Below are positions 4,618 to 5,329 of a stretch of 5,329 bases of DNA, in pieces; position 1 is the first letter of the stretch; the number at the start of each line of letters is the position of its first letter. Location: assembly GCA_014728975.1 (NCBI GenBank), contig WJKQ01000127.1:1-5329 (forward strand). The letters are read 5' to 3'. Below the pieces are notes generated by a model. The model did no database searches. It was not told the DNA's origin and saw nothing but the letters and a program-made list of their open reading frames with translations. The DNA comes from Candidatus Peregrinibacteria bacterium. GTDB taxonomy: Bacteria; Patescibacteriota; Gracilibacteria; UBA1369; LOWO2-01-FULL-3. Position numbers and translations under genes: made by a program.

Positions 4618-5329
4618 ATGAATCAAAATAAAACAAAAACAGAAGACCAGAGCAAGGCTGTTTTTTCTGAAGGGAAAAAAATTGCAGATACGCCTGCCTG
4701 GTTAAAGGACGCAGGTAAAAATACAGGAAATAAAATTGCGGGTGCAGGGGAGGATGTTGTCGATATAAGAGCGGACAAGCCGAGTCCGGCACAATTGGGC
4801 GCGGATCCTTCTTCAATTATAGAGGTAAAACCGTCATTGGAGGTTATAAGTAAAGCAGAAGAAACTGCTTCAGAGAGAATGCTGAGAGCCGGTTATGATC
4901 CTCTAACCGGAAAAAAGATCGATGTGGCTGCCGCGGAGAAAATGGCTGAAGCGGGCTACGATCCTGAAACGGGAAAAAAAGTGGAAGGTGGATTCGTAAG
5001 ACCAGAAAAAAAGATTCCGACACCTAAAAAGAAAGAAAGAGTTGTTACTGAAGGAGAGGAGCCTCCGCCAAAAGAAAAAACAGAGGTCGAGAAAGCCGCT
5101 AAGAAGAAAAAGTCTCTTTTTGACAGGATGAAATCAGCCTTTGTAAGCGGCGAAAAAAAGAAAAAAGATGTTGAAGAAAAAGTCGACAAAAAGGGCAAAG
5201 GCGAAAAAATTTCTGAAGCGGAAAAGAAAAAATATATAGAAGCCGAAAAAATATATGATGAAGGACTTGCTTCAATTAAAGATTTGATTGCTTCTTCATC
5301 GATGGAAATAAAATATGATTCTATACATC
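4618..5329 (+). CDS. N-terminal part of a charged protein, possibly a VirB4/TraC-like ATPase (cut by window edge)
   Basis: The 237 visible codons are open to the right edge. The protein begins MNQNKTKTEDQSKAVF. Residues 1-205 are hydrophilic and rich in K, E, A, P and G, with no signal peptide or membrane helix, and are probably disordered. A 17-residue segment occurs twice (86-102 and 107-123), centred on AGYDP-x-TGKK. Basic clusters occur at 129-140 and 160-166. From ~206 the sequence becomes more ordered: YIEAEKIYDEGLASIKDL, then IASSSMEIKYDSIH. From memory this resembles the start of the conserved part of VirB4/TraC-like ATPases in Candidate Phyla Radiation genomes, which power type IV secretion or pilus-like systems. 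No Walker A or B motif is visible, so that is a hypothesis. Purine-rich lysine coding and open length support a real gene. It diverges from gyrA across a 155-nt region with its own promoter. Confidence 0.85.
   Translation, partial: MNQNKTKTEDQSKAVFSEGKKIADTPAWLKDAGKNTGNKIAGAGEDVVDIRADKPSPAQLGADPSSIIEVKPSLEVISKAEETASERMLRAGYDPLTGKKIDVAAAEKMAEAGYDPETGKKVEGGFVRPEKKIPTPKKKERVVTEGEEPPPKEKTEVEKAAKKKKSLFDRMKSAFVSGEKKKKDVEEKVDKKGKGEKISEAEKKKYIEAEKIYDEGLASIKDLIASSSMEIKYDSIH
4873..4986 (+). repeat. Duplicated 17-residue AGYDP-x-TGKK motif
   Basis: Codons 86-102 (4873-4923) encode ERMLRAGYDPLTGKKID and codons 107-123 (4936-4986) encode EKMAEAGYDPETGKKVE, 21 residues apart. Eleven of 17 residues are identical, while many third codon positions differ (ggttatgat versus ggctacgat). 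That pattern suggests selection on the protein sequence after an older duplication. I do not recognise the motif as a named domain; it could be a short binding element in a disordered region. Confidence 0.75.

Noticed and set aside
4469..4816. 115-codon open frame on the minus strand upstream of gyrA
   Set aside because: It lies antisense to the start of the rightward gene and across both promoter candidates. Its product is proline- and phenylalanine-rich without recognisable domains, as expected from the complement of lysine/glutamate-rich coding.
4956..5198. 80-codon open frame on the minus strand
   Set aside because: It is antisense to the purine-rich divergent gene, with phenylalanine/serine runs and no domain features.

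Overview
This AT-rich window holds five genes and looks like chromosomal housekeeping DNA from an uncultured bacterium. I favour the Candidate Phyla Radiation (Patescibacteria). The reasons are very compact genes that touch or overlap, lysine-rich tails on otherwise conserved proteins, a secreted CARDB-like / thrombospondin-type-3 / PKD protein with a C-terminal membrane anchor, and a divergent gene whose product resembles the start of VirB4-like ATPases common in that group. This placement is inference from gene style, not a phylogeny. Stops TAA, TGA and TAG all end real genes here, so the standard bacterial code fits.

Minus strand, positions 4462 to 1, read right to left: gyrA (DNA gyrase subunit A, complete); a gene for a secreted, membrane-anchored calcium-repeat protein, starting 1 nt after the gyrA stop; rpmE (ribosomal protein bL31 with a long basic tail), overlapping the previous gene by 4 nt; and aroC (chorismate synthase), starting 9 nt after rpmE and cut by the left edge of the window after 85 codons. 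The spacing strongly suggests one transcript with translational coupling. The genes share no pathway: chromosome topology, cell surface, ribosome and aromatic biosynthesis.

Positions 4463-4617 are a 155-nt divergent intergenic region. It contains a fairly convincing sigma70-type promoter for the rightward gene, a weaker extended -10 candidate for gyrA, and a perfect 8-bp inverted repeat between them that could be an operator.

Plus strand, 4618 to the right edge: the start of a gene whose first ~210 residues are highly charged and probably disordered, with a duplicated AGYDP-x-TGKK motif. The last ~22 visible residues resemble the start of the conserved part of CPR VirB4/TraC-like ATPases, but the diagnostic domains lie outside the window.

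There is no tRNA, rRNA, CRISPR array, insertion sequence or convincing intrinsic terminator, and no stretch over 300 nt lacks a gene. I found no clearly new system. The points most worth a second look are the surface protein inserted between gyrA and rpmE, the basic tail on bL31, the alanine at the GyrA quinolone-contact position, and the identity of the divergent gene.
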